A stretch of DNA of 64,000 bases from Roseburia rectibacter (lineage in GTDB: Bacteria; Bacillota; Clostridia; Lachnospirales; Lachnospiraceae), in contig NZ_CP092473.1 of assembly GCF_014287515.2 (NCBI RefSeq), positions 1,639,001 through 1,703,000 of the forward strand, written 5' to 3'. Made by a program: the position numbers and the translations under genes. Of this stretch, positions 27,734-36,737 are shown piece after piece (the first letter of the stretch is position 1; each line of letters begins with the position of its first letter). Under the pieces are notes generated by a model. It worked only from the letters and a program-made list of their open reading frames with translations. It ran no database searches and was not told the origin of the DNA.

Positions 27734-29233
27734 TTATCTCCGCTTACTTTTTTTCTGAATTCCTTTTATTTTCCGTTTTGTTATGAATTGATAGTCCGTT
27801 CTGAATCCGCAGGTTTCATGGAGATCGTCAGTGATTTCCTGACGCTCATATACCGGCATGAAACCCTGTTCTTCTATATCCGTAAATTTTATGTCTTTTA
27901 AAGTGTGAAGTAATTGTTCTGTGGTATAAGTCCCTTTCAAGGAGCGGTTTAATAACCGGAAATGTAACAGAGCAAGAAAACAGGTAAGAAAATGAGCCTT
28001 AATTCGGTCTTCACGGTTTAAGTAAACGGGTCTGGCTTCAAAGTCTGTTTTCATAGTTCTGAAACAGTCTTCAATCTGCCATCTTCCTTCACTGACTTTT
28101 AAGATATCTGCAACGTTATCATCAAGCAGGTCTGTACATACCGCATAAAGCCCGTCATACATTTCTTCTTCAGCAATCTTATCCGTATCGAGATAATAGT
28201 GGATATTAGCTTTTTCTCCTTCGTTGGTTACAGCTACCTTATTTACAAATCTTGCAGGATCATTTGGATTTTTGCGCTGTTTTTTTAGAGAGCCATTTGC
28301 AACCATTTTTTCTGCCCGACAGATCTGCTCCGCACGGATGGATTTCTGATAAGCGGCATATTTAGGGGAGTAGGTTATGATCAATCTTTGATCCAGTTTT
28401 TTTGTTGTAAATGGTTCGTCTTTATAATAAAGCTGGTTCTTGTCATCATCTGTCAGTTTTGTGAGGTCAACAGGTTTATCATCTGAGAGACGTTTAAAGC
28501 CAGTTTTCTTTAAAGCCCATGCCCGGTCTTCAGCAGGCAGCTTTTTGATGGACTGAGTGACAATAAATGCCCTTTGTCCCATGTGATTAAGAACACGGTT
28601 ATCCTCAGAAGCAAGTCCGGCGTCACTGCAATAGATAAACTTATCACAGCCGAATTGTTGGAGAATCTTTGTTTCTAAAGGTTTTAAGGATTTCTGCTCA
28701 TTTTGGTTTCCAGGAAAGAGTGAGAAAGCCAAAGGTATTCCGTCACCATCCGTAAAGAGACCCATTTGAATAATGGAATTCGGACGGTGCTCTTTGCTTT
28801 TTCCGTATTTTTTATCTCCATTTTCCTGTTCGATTTCAAAGTAGTAGTTTGTGCAATCATAATAAAGGATCCGATCCATTCTGTCACCGAGAAAAAAGCT
28901 ATTTTTATAAACTTCTGATTGAATAAAATCCATTTCAGAAGCAAGAACAGAAAGAGCTCGGTACACATCATGAAGTTCATAAGTGGGAGGCTCAAGGAAC
29001 TGTTTTGCTGCTCGGAAAGAAGAACTTTTGCTGGAAGGTTCTAGAACCCTTGTATAAATTAAATCAGATAAAATCGCATTAAGATCATACTCGAATTTAT
29101 GTCGGCTTTTGATTTTTCGGCAGACAGAATCGAGCTTAAGCCCATAGTAAATAGACTGAAGAAAAAGATATCCGCCAGAAAAAAGTTTCTGCTTATTATA
29201 GTCCATGAGTCTGTTGGAATGAAATGGGATCAT
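27734..29233 (-). CDS. IS1634/IS4-type transposase
   Basis: 499 residues, a DDE transposase of the IS1634 group. Catalytic candidates: Asp in YYDCTNYYFE (near residue 125), Asp in IYCSDAGLAS (near 205), and Glu in GRWQIEDCFRTMK (near 415) as part of the YREK-type signature. The frame appears intact. The flanking non-coding 5' part runs to about 29386, where a remnant of another gene begins abruptly. I could not define its inverted repeats confidently. Confidence 0.9.
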   Translation of the reverse strand: MIPFHSNRLMDYNKQKLFSGGYLFLQSIYYGLKLDSVCRKIKSRHKFEYDLNAILSDLIYTRVLEPSSKSSSFRAAKQFLEPPTYELHDVYRALSVLASEMDFIQSEVYKNSFFLGDRMDRILYYDCTNYYFEIEQENGDKKYGKSKEHRPNSIIQMGLFTDGDGIPLAFSLFPGNQNEQKSLKPLETKILQQFGCDKFIYCSDAGLASEDNRVLNHMGQRAFIVTQSIKKLPAEDRAWALKKTGFKRLSDDKPVDLTKLTDDDKNQLYYKDEPFTTKKLDQRLIITYSPKYAAYQKSIRAEQICRAEKMVANGSLKKQRKNPNDPARFVNKVAVTNEGEKANIHYYLDTDKIAEEEMYDGLYAVCTDLLDDNVADILKVSEGRWQIEDCFRTMKTDFEARPVYLNREDRIKAHFLTCFLALLHFRLLNRSLKGTYTTEQLLHTLKDIKFTDIEEQGFMPVYERQEITDDLHETCGFRTDYQFITKRKIKGIQKKSKRR

Positions 29234-29386
29234 GACAGTAGCATCCTCTTTTTCACTTTTATATTTCAGTGTTTCAAGACGATATCACTAAATATTACTA
29301 TATAATAAAAATAAAAATTTGACAAAAAAATAAGCCTATTTCAAGGCTTTGCGGTACTTTTTTGCATTTCAATGTGTCAAACTCCC

Positions 29387-29449
29387 GATAAAGGCAGTAT
29401 CTATCTGAACGTGAGATCTGGAACGCTTACGATCGAGGATGAAAAATAA
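29387..29449 (+). pseudogene. C-terminal remnant of a paralogue of the gene at 18407
   Basis: The frame reads DKGSIYLNVRSGTLTIEDEK then TAA, nearly identical to the end of the protein at 18407-18883. It begins exactly where the IS1634-type element's flank ends, so the insertion or an associated deletion removed the rest. Confidence 0.8.
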
Positions 29450-29471
29450 AACTGGTTATACCACAAGAAAT

Positions 29472-29515
29472 AAATGGCACTTTTTGGTTCAAAAGGACGA
29501 AAAAGTGCCATTTTT
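29472..29515 (+). terminator. Rho-independent terminator
   Basis: AAATGGCACTTTTT (29472-29485) pairs perfectly with AAAAAGTGCCATTT (29500-29513), followed by more Ts. Confidence 0.85.
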
Positions 29516-29535
29516 GCAGAAAAACATAAATTATA

Positions 29536-29589
29536 TTGAAACTTTATAAAATTAATGTTAAAATTATAACAATGTCTGGTATGACCAGA
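29536..29589 (+). promoter_or_regulatory. Promoter and possible operator of the DUF5692-like gene
   Basis: TTGAAA (29536-29541), 17-bp spacer, TAAAAT (29559-29564). Just downstream, TCTGGT-ATG-ACCAGA (29575-29589) is a perfect inverted repeat that could be an operator or an early transcript hairpin. Confidence 0.6.
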
Positions 29590-29620
29590 TAAAACTAATC
29601 TATATAAGGGAGGAATGTAT

Positions 29621-30628
29621 ATGTTTACATTTCATGAAGGCCCTTCAGGATTTACCGCAGCGGGAAATGGATTTTCGAATCTTACGGTAATTCTGATCTG
29701 GGTAGCAGTATTTGCAGCTTTGGTTCTGCTTAATGAAGTATCAAGAAGATGGAAGTGGAGCGGTTTCTTTTTCTGGTTCATACTTCCGGTCATTGGAACA
29801 GTTACATGGTTTACGGTATTAAAAGGTATTGCCTATACCGACTGGTTCCACCTTGCAAAGTATTATTCATCCACCGCAGGCTGTATTTTCTTCTGGTGTT
29901 TCCGTTATGTCAAGGGAACAAGAAAAGACGGTACGACCTGGGAACTGAAAAACAACAAGATCTTCATGCTTTTAATTCCGGCAATCCTTGCTATCAATAT
30001 TTTCGAGGCTTGTTCCCGTGATTTCCAGGTTGCAATGCAGTACTGGGGCAATATCACAGAACTCGCCGATGAGCCGGGCATGTTCGTACTTGGCGGACCA
30101 TGGAATATTATGAATGGTATCGCAGGTATTTTAAATGCGGTTACGATCGCAGGCTGGTTTGGCGTATGTGTACGTAAAAAGAGTGACAAAGACAGTTCAC
30201 GCGATATGATCTGGCCGGATATGATGTGGTTCTGGATCGTTGCATACGATTTATGGAACTTTGCTTATACATATAACTGTCTGCCGAGCCACGCATGGTA
30301 CTGCGGACTTGCATTACTGTTAGCTCCGACAACAGCAGCATTTCTTATCAACAAGGGTGCATGGCTTGAGAACCGTGCCAGAACACTTTCCATCTGGTGC
30401 TTCTTCGCGCAGTGCTGGCCGATGTTCCAGGATGAGGTAGTTGTTGTAAACTCTACTTACAATCCGGTAATCTACAACATCGTAAGTGCTTTAGCATTGA
30501 TCGCTAACGTTGCAGTATTTGTATTTATGATCTACAAATCTGTCCAGAAGAAAAAGAATCCATGGACAAACAGCATCTATGATGACATGGATGGATATAA
30601 GAAGATCGCAGAGCAGGCTGAGGCATAA
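29621..30628 (+). CDS. DUF5692-like multi-pass membrane protein
   Basis: About 335 residues with eight or so hydrophobic helices and many tryptophans (for example GTVTWFTVLKG, MMWFWIVAYDLWNFAYTYNC). I recall similar proteins annotated DUF5692; function unknown. GGAGG lies seven bases before ATG 29621; the ATG at 29615 is too close to it. It stands alone between two strong terminators with its own promoter. Codon use matches the chromosome rather than the AT-rich mobile genes. Confidence 0.75.
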   Translation: MFTFHEGPSGFTAAGNGFSNLTVILIWVAVFAALVLLNEVSRRWKWSGFFFWFILPVIGTVTWFTVLKGIAYTDWFHLAKYYSSTAGCIFFWCFRYVKGTRKDGTTWELKNNKIFMLLIPAILAINIFEACSRDFQVAMQYWGNITELADEPGMFVLGGPWNIMNGIAGILNAVTIAGWFGVCVRKKSDKDSSRDMIWPDMMWFWIVAYDLWNFAYTYNCLPSHAWYCGLALLLAPTTAAFLINKGAWLENRARTLSIWCFFAQCWPMFQDEVVVVNSTYNPVIYNIVSALALIANVAVFVFMIYKSVQKKKNPWTNSIYDDMDGYKKIAEQAEA

Positions 30629-30681
30629 GGACATAATTGCTATGCTGCTGATGCAGGAATGCCTGTGATAATAAAAAATTG

Positions 30682-30735
30682 AAAAATAAAGAGAAGCCTG
30701 TCGCAGCGGATGCGGTAGGCTTTTTCTTTATTTTG
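30682..30735 (+). terminator. Rho-independent terminator
   Basis: AAAGAGAAGCCT pairs with AGGCTTTTTCTTT across a GC-containing loop, flanked by A and T runs. A very similar stem ends the TetR gene at 35749-35784. Confidence 0.8.
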
Positions 30736-30800
30736 TGTTATTATTTTACAGTGGATTTTTTGAAAAGCAGTGACTGGTCAGAATGAGAAAGGGGTTGCAG

Positions 30801-31463
30801 ATGAATTATATTTTACTGGTAGAAGATGATACTATGATCGCATCGGGAATTATATATGCACTGGAAATGGAAGGCTATGAAGTCTGTCATGCTGTGACCG
30901 TTGCGGATGCGTGTGGTTTCATCGAAAAAAGATATTTTGATCTTGCAATTTTAGATATGCAGCTGCCGGACGGACTGGGGGCTGATATAGGCAATAAATT
31001 AAAAAATACAGATACATCCGTCATTTTTCTGACTGTAGTTGATGATGAAAATACGATTGTCAGGGCTTTTGATGAAGGTGCAGCAGATTATGTCGTAAAG
31101 CCTTTCCGGATCAGGGAACTGCTTGCGAGAGTAAGGCGTGTGTTATCGGTTCAGAATAAGCAGACGGGAAAGAATCATATCATTTGCATAGGACAGGTCA
31201 AGATCAATACGGATGAGGCAAAAGTTTATGTGGATGACAGGATTGTTGATCTTACTGCGTTAGAATACAGACTGCTTCTTATTTTTGCTAATAATCAGAG
31301 AGTCTTATTATCCCGACAGCAGATTTTAGATAAAATCTGGGATATAGATGGTAATTTTGTGGAGGATAATACACTCACTGTTTACGTGAAAAGACTGCGT
31401 GAAAAACTCGGGGCGGCATTACAGATCGAGACTGTGAGAGGAATGGGATATCGTGTGGATTAA
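30801..31463 (+). CDS. OmpR-family response regulator
   Basis: About 220 residues: LLVEDDT, acceptor Asp in FDLAILDMQLPDG (near residue 51), VVKPFRIREL, and a winged-helix output (LTALEYRLLLIF ... LTVYVKRLREKLG). GAAAGGGG precedes ATG 30801. It overlaps the kinase gene by 11 bases and heads a four-gene set with a MacB/Bce-like ABC transporter, the usual arrangement of antimicrobial-peptide sensing and detoxification modules. Confidence 0.92.
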   Translation: MNYILLVEDDTMIASGIIYALEMEGYEVCHAVTVADACGFIEKRYFDLAILDMQLPDGLGADIGNKLKNTDTSVIFLTVVDDENTIVRAFDEGAADYVVKPFRIRELLARVRRVLSVQNKQTGKNHIICIGQVKINTDEAKVYVDDRIVDLTALEYRLLLIFANNQRVLLSRQQILDKIWDIDGNFVEDNTLTVYVKRLREKLGAALQIETVRGMGYRVD

Positions 31464-32277
31464 GAAAAAAGAAGTAGAAAAATTGTCTGAGTTTGTGAAA
31501 GGCTATATTTCCGGTGAGAAATTTGATATCCGTGATAACAGAGAGGGTGCATTTCAGATTTTAAAAAATGACATCTATGCTCTGGTTAACAGGAAAAATG
31601 AACAGATCAAGGTGATCGAATCGGAAAGAGACATTCTTTCTGACTATATGGCAGATATTTCTCATCAGCTTAAAACACCTATCACTTCCATGATGATCAT
31701 GGCAGATTTATTAGAAGATGCAGAACCGGAAAAACAGGCGGAATTTATTCATAACATCAGAGTTTCTTTAAACAAGATGGAGTGGCTTGTAGGCGCACTG
31801 CTTAAGATGGCAAAGATTGATGCACATGCCATTGAGTTTATAAAAAAAGATATAAAGACATCAGAATTGCTTGAAGCTGTAAATCCTTCGGTTGCGATAC
31901 TTTTAGATATTAATAATCAGAAACTTATACTGAAAAATGACAGCGTTATCAGTTGTGATAAGCAATGGACGGTGGAGGCACTTACGAATCTTGTAAAAAA
32001 TGCGATCGAGTATTCTCCGAAAGATAGTGAAATCGAAATAGACAGCGGTGGAAATCCGTTGTATAGCTGGATCTCGGTAAAGGATAGCGGTGCAGGAATG
32101 AGTAGAGAGCAGTACGCAGCCCTTTTTAAAAGATTTGAATATTCCACAAATGAAAATGGCTTTGGGATTGGGATGCCGCTTGCGTTATCAATTGTCAAAG
32201 GACAGGGCGGAGATATAGATATTGATTTTGGGAACTATGGATGCGGTACGACGTTTATCATAAAATTTTTTAAGTGA
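31453..32277 (+). CDS. Membrane-segment-free histidine kinase
   Basis: 274 residues from a GTG start. HisKA with ISHQLKTPITSM (His near residue 72) and HATPase_c with NLVKNAIEYS, VKDSGAGMS and GFGIGMPLAL. No hydrophobic segment is visible. This differs from typical BceS kinases, which have two short membrane helices. It may be soluble, or rely on the ABC transporter for membrane localisation and signal detection, as known for Bce-type systems. The start might be under-called, but the frame upstream lies inside the regulator gene. Confidence 0.88.
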   Translation: MWIKKKEVEKLSEFVKGYISGEKFDIRDNREGAFQILKNDIYALVNRKNEQIKVIESERDILSDYMADISHQLKTPITSMMIMADLLEDAEPEKQAEFIHNIRVSLNKMEWLVGALLKMAKIDAHAIEFIKKDIKTSELLEAVNPSVAILLDINNQKLILKNDSVISCDKQWTVEALTNLVKNAIEYSPKDSEIEIDSGGNPLYSWISVKDSGAGMSREQYAALFKRFEYSTNENGFGIGMPLALSIVKGQGGDIDIDFGNYGCGTTFIIKFFK

Positions 32278-32363
32278 CAGAATTGTCATAATTGATTTTG
32301 GTTTTGTCACGGAACAGTCATTTTACATTGTTAAGATCAGTAGTGAAAAGGGAGGATAATGCG

Positions 32364-33047
32364 ATGGCTGTTTTAGAAGTAAGAGAGCTGACAAAGAAAT
32401 ATAGTCAGGGAGAAGCGGAAGTGACCGCACTTGATCATGTTTCTTTTTCTGTTGAAAGAGGAGAATTTGTTGCGATTGTCGGAGCTTCCGGTTCAGGAAA
32501 ATCTACCCTTATGAACATGATCGGAGGACTTGATCATCCAACCAGTGGTTCTGTCGTGATCGAGGAAAATGATATTGCTGCAATGAACGAGGATGAACTT
32601 GCTATTTTTCGAAGAAGAAATCTGGGAATTATTTATCAGTTTTACAATCTGATTCCTACGCTTACTGCAGAGGAAAATATTATGCTGCCATGGAAACTGG
32701 ATGGAAGAAAAGAAAATAAAAAACGATTAACAGAAATGATGCAGCTGCTTGGGCTTTTGGAACGGGCAAAACATCTTCCGGGACAGATGTCCGGTGGACA
32801 GCAGCAGAGAGTATCAATCGGAAGGGCACTGATCAATGAGCCGGCTTTTATACTGGCGGATGAACCGACTGGAAACCTTGACAGTAAGACGGGCAGAGAG
32901 ATTATGGATATTTTAAAGCTTGCCAATCAAAAGTATAAGCAGACGATTCTTTTAGTTACGCATGATGAAAAAATTGCCTTGCAGGCGAGCCGGATCATTA
33001 CGATCGGAGACGGGAAAATTGTAAAAGATGAGGTGATGAAATCATGA
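32364..33047 (+). CDS. ABC transporter ATPase, MacB/BceA type
   Basis: About 227 residues. Walker A GASGSGKST, Q-loop YQFYNLIP, signature MSGGQQQR, Walker B FILADEPTGNLD, H-loop VTHDE. GGGAGG lies seven bases before ATG 32364. It overlaps the permease gene by four bases. Together with the permease it forms a lipoprotein/antimicrobial-peptide type transporter that probably removes or senses a peptide rather than importing a nutrient. Confidence 0.93.
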   Translation: MAVLEVRELTKKYSQGEAEVTALDHVSFSVERGEFVAIVGASGSGKSTLMNMIGGLDHPTSGSVVIEENDIAAMNEDELAIFRRRNLGIIYQFYNLIPTLTAEENIMLPWKLDGRKENKKRLTEMMQLLGLLERAKHLPGQMSGGQQQRVSIGRALINEPAFILADEPTGNLDSKTGREIMDILKLANQKYKQTILLVTHDEKIALQASRIITIGDGKIVKDEVMKS

Positions 33048-35035
33048 AAATTACATCACAGCTCGCACTCAGTCAGCTAAAATTAAATAAAAAAAGAACA
33101 ATGGCAGGGATTTCTGCTATTTCACTGGCAACAGCACTTGTTACGGCAGTTATGTGTTTTGTAACCAGTGGCAACAGGATGCTTACGGTTTTTTTAGAAC
33201 CGGGATATGGAGACTATAGCAGTGTGTATTTTCTTTTGATTTTCGTTCCGGTTTTAATTTTAGGGATATTGATCGCTCTTATGTCGGTAACGGTGATATC
33301 AAATATTTTTGTGGCAAGTGCCAATAAAAGGATTCAGGAATTTGGTATTTTAAAATGTGTAGGTGGAACCGGAAAACAGATCAGAGCATGTGTTATCTGT
33401 GAAAGTTTGTGGCTTTGTGTGGTTGGTATTCCGCTTGGACTTATGGCAGGAACTTTGCTTGGATATATTGGTATAAAAATCACAGGATATTTTGTTTCGA
33501 ATATCGATCAACTTTCAAAAAGTATTATTATGAGACCGTTTTCCTTTTCTTTGTCATTTCATATTTCGGTATGGACATATCTGTTTGCTTCCTTTTTTTC
33601 ATTTTTGATTGTTCTTAGATCTGCGTACAAGCCTGCAAAAACTGTTGGAAGGCTTACTGCAATACAGTGTGTAAAAGGTATAACGACAGACATAAATCTA
33701 AAAGAGCTTGCTGTAAAAGGTGGATTGGCTGGAAAAATTTTTGGATGTGAAGGAGAGATTGCATGGAAAAATATTAAAAGGAATCAATCAGGATACAAAG
33801 CAACAGTACGGGCATTATCACTTGCAATTTTACTGTTTTTGATGACAGGTGGACTGGCAGAACAAGCGAAAGAGTTTCAGGAATGGATGACGCCGGATTC
33901 AAAAGAGATGGATGTGGATTATTGTTCAATTCGCAATATAGAGGTGAATAAACGAACCGGACGTACCGAAGAAAAGATCGTATCACCAATATCCTCTATA
34001 ACTTATAACGAAATAACAAAAAGATTAGCTGAATATGGTAATATAGAAGTATATGGAGTAGGAAATGATGCATGTACATATCAGGCAATCCTGGATAAGA
34101 ATTTCCTGTCTAAGGATATGTCAGAGGCTCCAGACATTTTTGATGAGAATGCAGAAGCAGGGGTTTCTCTCATATCGGTGGATGAAAAATTATATCAGAA
34201 GCTGTGTGACAGAGCAGGAGCTCCTTACGGCAGTAATCTTTTGATAAACAGTTACCAGTATAATGATAATGGGAGAACAAAGAGCATAAAACCCTTTGGA
34301 GAAACGGTTACGGAAATCACTTTGATAAATGCAGCCGAAGAGAAGAAAAGGATTGAAATTGGAGGTTTTTTATATCAGGAAGATCTGAAAGAACCGGGAT
34401 TTCGTGATATGTCTCCTGATCCGGTAAGGATTGTTGTGCCGGATGTTACTGCCAGATATTTCGACTGGTTTTGTACACCGGATGATGAACAGGCATTTGC
34501 AGAATATGCCAGAAAAATCATGGATGAATATTATCCGGTACTTACAGAGGATTCCTATGTGGATCAGGGATATACGGTGAGAATAAGCCGCATGGATACG
34601 ATGGCAAAAATGTTAAATATCGCAATTATCCTTGCGGAAATTATTCTATATGGATTTGTTATTCTGTTGATTTTTATGGGATTTGCAAGTGTGATCAACA
34701 CGCTTGCGGCAAATATCAGGATCAGAGGACGAGAGTTTGCAATTTTAAAAAGTGTTGGAATGACAAATGCTTCCATTCAAAAAATGCTTTACTGTGAAAG
34801 CCTGATATGCATTATAAAAGCACTGATACCAGGAACTGTACTCGGAATTGCAATACCATTTGCAATGAATCTGTCTATACGAAAAGCGTTTCCGGTGTTA
34901 TATCATATTCCATGGGGAATGTTAATAGCAGGAGTGGTCGTCTTGACTGTGGTAGTGATGATTATCACATGGGCTGAAACAACTAAGCAAAAGGATAAGA
35001 GTATCATTGATGAGATCAGAATGGATGTCGTGTGA
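33044..35035 (+). CDS. FtsX-like ABC permease, BceB/MacB type
   Basis: 663 residues. First FtsX block within residues 1-200 (helices near 18-38, 55-90, 110-140, 165-190), another helix near 265, a large extracytoplasmic domain (about 280-515), and a second FtsX block with helices near 525, 585 and 635. Motifs: EFGILKCVGGT and REFAILKSVGMT. Ends ...DEIRMDVV. Final gene of the regulator-kinase-ATPase-permease set. Confidence 0.92.
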   Translation: MKITSQLALSQLKLNKKRTMAGISAISLATALVTAVMCFVTSGNRMLTVFLEPGYGDYSSVYFLLIFVPVLILGILIALMSVTVISNIFVASANKRIQEFGILKCVGGTGKQIRACVICESLWLCVVGIPLGLMAGTLLGYIGIKITGYFVSNIDQLSKSIIMRPFSFSLSFHISVWTYLFASFFSFLIVLRSAYKPAKTVGRLTAIQCVKGITTDINLKELAVKGGLAGKIFGCEGEIAWKNIKRNQSGYKATVRALSLAILLFLMTGGLAEQAKEFQEWMTPDSKEMDVDYCSIRNIEVNKRTGRTEEKIVSPISSITYNEITKRLAEYGNIEVYGVGNDACTYQAILDKNFLSKDMSEAPDIFDENAEAGVSLISVDEKLYQKLCDRAGAPYGSNLLINSYQYNDNGRTKSIKPFGETVTEITLINAAEEKKRIEIGGFLYQEDLKEPGFRDMSPDPVRIVVPDVTARYFDWFCTPDDEQAFAEYARKIMDEYYPVLTEDSYVDQGYTVRISRMDTMAKMLNIAIILAEIILYGFVILLIFMGFASVINTLAANIRIRGREFAILKSVGMTNASIQKMLYCESLICIIKALIPGTVLGIAIPFAMNLSIRKAFPVLYHIPWGMLIAGVVVLTVVVMIITWAETTKQKDKSIIDEIRMDVV

Positions 35036-35120
35036 TGTAATGGAGATTTGCATTTATATGGAAGAAAGAAATAAATATGGGATATATATATGGTGATGGC
35101 GTGAGTGTTCAGATCAAAAA

Positions 35121-35162
35121 TTGACAAAACAGTTAGTTTGTGCTAACATAACTTGTGTTATG
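35121..35162 (+). promoter_or_regulatory. Promoter with two operator palindromes overlapping a near-leaderless tetR start
   Basis: TTGACA (35121-35126), 17-bp spacer, TAACAT (35144-35149). GTTAG-N6-CTAAC lies inside the promoter, and CATAAC-TTGT-GTTATG reaches over the ATG at 35160. The start codon is only 11 bases after the -10 hexamer, so transcription should begin about 4-5 nt before it. No SD is present. Confidence 0.7.
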
Positions 35163-35768
35163 GAAGATGAGCGCAGAAAACAGACAGAACAAAAACTGAT
35201 CAGATCCGGCAGGGCAGAGTTCCTAAAAAAGGGTTATGTAAAAGCCAGTCTCCGGGATATCTGCAAAGCAGCCGGTGTCACGACTGGAGCATTTTATTTC
35301 TCATTTGAGAGTAAAGAAGCGTTAATGACAGCCATTTTAGATCCGGTGATCGCTGATTATGAGCATATGTGCGCCGAACTGGCGCAAAGGGAAGAAGAGG
35401 ATCCCGGTACAGCGGATGATAATGAACGGCAGATCATGGAATATTTATCGGAGCACCGGGCGGAGGCAATCATTCTGATGGAAAGATCAGAGGGCAGCCG
35501 TTATGAGGGCTTCCGGCAAAAAGTATACAGCCAGATGCAGGCGGCATTTACCAGCTATTTTTCAAAGTTTATGGGAAGTGAGCCGGATTCGGAAATGATC
35601 CGGATTTTGGTTGCAATGCGGCTTCGCGGATACATGGAACTGATAGAAGGAGATTATACCGTGGAAGAAAGACTAAAGCTTGCGAGGGAGATAGGCATAC
35701 ATGCCGACGCAGGATCGATGGCATTAATTCAATATTTAAAAGAACAAAGAGAAGTCTATCGCAGATGA
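35160..35768 (+). CDS. TetR-family regulator
   Basis: About 202 residues. N-terminal helix-turn-helix (ASLRDICKAAGVTTGAFYFS) near residues 27-47, then an all-helical ligand domain. A frame start at the TTG of 35121 is part of the -35 box, so ATG 35160 is chosen. The operator palindrome over the start codon suggests autorepression. The ligand domain fits none of the subfamilies I know. A methyltransferase gene follows about 90 bases downstream, beyond a terminator. Confidence 0.88.
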   Translation: MEDERRKQTEQKLIRSGRAEFLKKGYVKASLRDICKAAGVTTGAFYFSFESKEALMTAILDPVIADYEHMCAELAQREEEDPGTADDNERQIMEYLSEHRAEAIILMERSEGSRYEGFRQKVYSQMQAAFTSYFSKFMGSEPDSEMIRILVAMRLRGYMELIEGDYTVEERLKLAREIGIHADAGSMALIQYLKEQREVYRR

Positions 35769-35784
35769 TGCGGTAGGCTTTTTC
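35749..35784 (+). terminator. Terminator overlapping the tetR 3' end
   Basis: AGAAGTCTATCGC pairs (with G-T wobbles) with GCGGTAGGCTTTTTCT; the stem starts inside the last codons of the TetR gene. Related in sequence to the terminator at 30682. Confidence 0.65.
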
Positions 35785-35812
35785 TATTGCAAAACATAAC
35801 AGATCAGAAAAA

Positions 35813-35857
35813 TTGTTATGCGCTCGCAAAACAAGGAGGAAAAAGGAGGATTTCATC
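35813..35857 (+). promoter_or_regulatory. Leader hairpin and SD before the methyltransferase (partial repeat-family copy)
   Basis: TTGTT...AACAA hairpin with inner TGC/GCA (35813-35834), then CAAGGAGGAAAAAGGAGGATTT before the start. The CGCAAAACAAGGAGGA stretch matches the thiD leader end. The upstream anti-SD AAATCCTC is absent here. Confidence 0.45.
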
Positions 35858-36646
35858 ATGAAAGAAAAAACAAATTATGGAAACTGGGTGCCGGAGAAGG
35901 CTCTGTATCTGCTGTTTGGACTGGCGGGGGTATTTCTTGTGGTCACGGTGCTGCTTGGAGTTATGGTACAGATGCCGGTTATCACGGTGATCGCGGGAGT
36001 GGTTTGTGCGCTGACATTTGCGATGGCGGTCTATATGCTGGTCTGCCATGAAGCGTTTGCATTTGGAAAGGGAAATATGATGGCAGGTGTGCATAAACAT
36101 CTGGTAGAGCATCTTGACTGGGATGGAGAAGGGAAAATGCTCGATATCGGATGTGGTGCTGCTGCACTTACGGTCCGGTGCGCGAAGGCTTTCCCGAAAG
36201 CGCAGATCACGGCGATGGATTACTGGGGAGCAGAGTGGAGTTACGCAAAGGAGCAGTGTGAGAGAAATGTAAGACTAGAGAGTGTTGCAGTCCGCGTGTC
36301 ATTTCAAAAAGGAGACGCAGCAAAGCTGGATTTTGCGGATGAAACATTTGATGCGGCAGTGAGCAATTTTGTGTTTCATGAAGTACGGTCGACGAAAGAT
36401 AAGCGGAATGTGGTGAGAGAGGCACTCCGGGTGGTAAAAAAAAGAGGGGTATTTTCATTTCAGGATATGTTTTCACAGAAAGCGTTGTACGGAGATATGG
36501 ATGCATTTGTTGAGGTATTAAAAGCCGAAGGAATCTCTGAGATACACTATATCGGTGATCTGGAAAAGAAACTTGATTTTATTCCGGGATTTGTGACGAC
36601 GCCGTGGATGATCAGTGGGATGGGGATATTATATGGAAAGAAATAA
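35858..36646 (+). CDS. Membrane-anchored SAM-dependent methyltransferase
   Basis: 262 residues. Two N-terminal membrane helices (about residues 14-34 and 38-58) precede a class I methyltransferase domain with motif I MLDIGCGAAAL near residue 93, an acidic motif II (ITAMDYWG) and FDAAVSNFVFHEV. It resembles UbiE/methyltransf_11 proteins. The membrane anchor suggests a lipid or quinone-like substrate, which is inference. Two overlapping GGAGGA boxes precede the ATG. Confidence 0.88.
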   Translation: MKEKTNYGNWVPEKALYLLFGLAGVFLVVTVLLGVMVQMPVITVIAGVVCALTFAMAVYMLVCHEAFAFGKGNMMAGVHKHLVEHLDWDGEGKMLDIGCGAAALTVRCAKAFPKAQITAMDYWGAEWSYAKEQCERNVRLESVAVRVSFQKGDAAKLDFADETFDAAVSNFVFHEVRSTKDKRNVVREALRVVKKRGVFSFQDMFSQKALYGDMDAFVEVLKAEGISEIHYIGDLEKKLDFIPGFVTTPWMISGMGILYGKK

Positions 36647-36737
36647 ATGTGATAAAATAAAATCTGAAATTTACAGGTGAAACGTGGATGGAATGTATGT
36701 AATTTTAGTAAAGAAAAAGTCTTGTGATTGGAATGGA

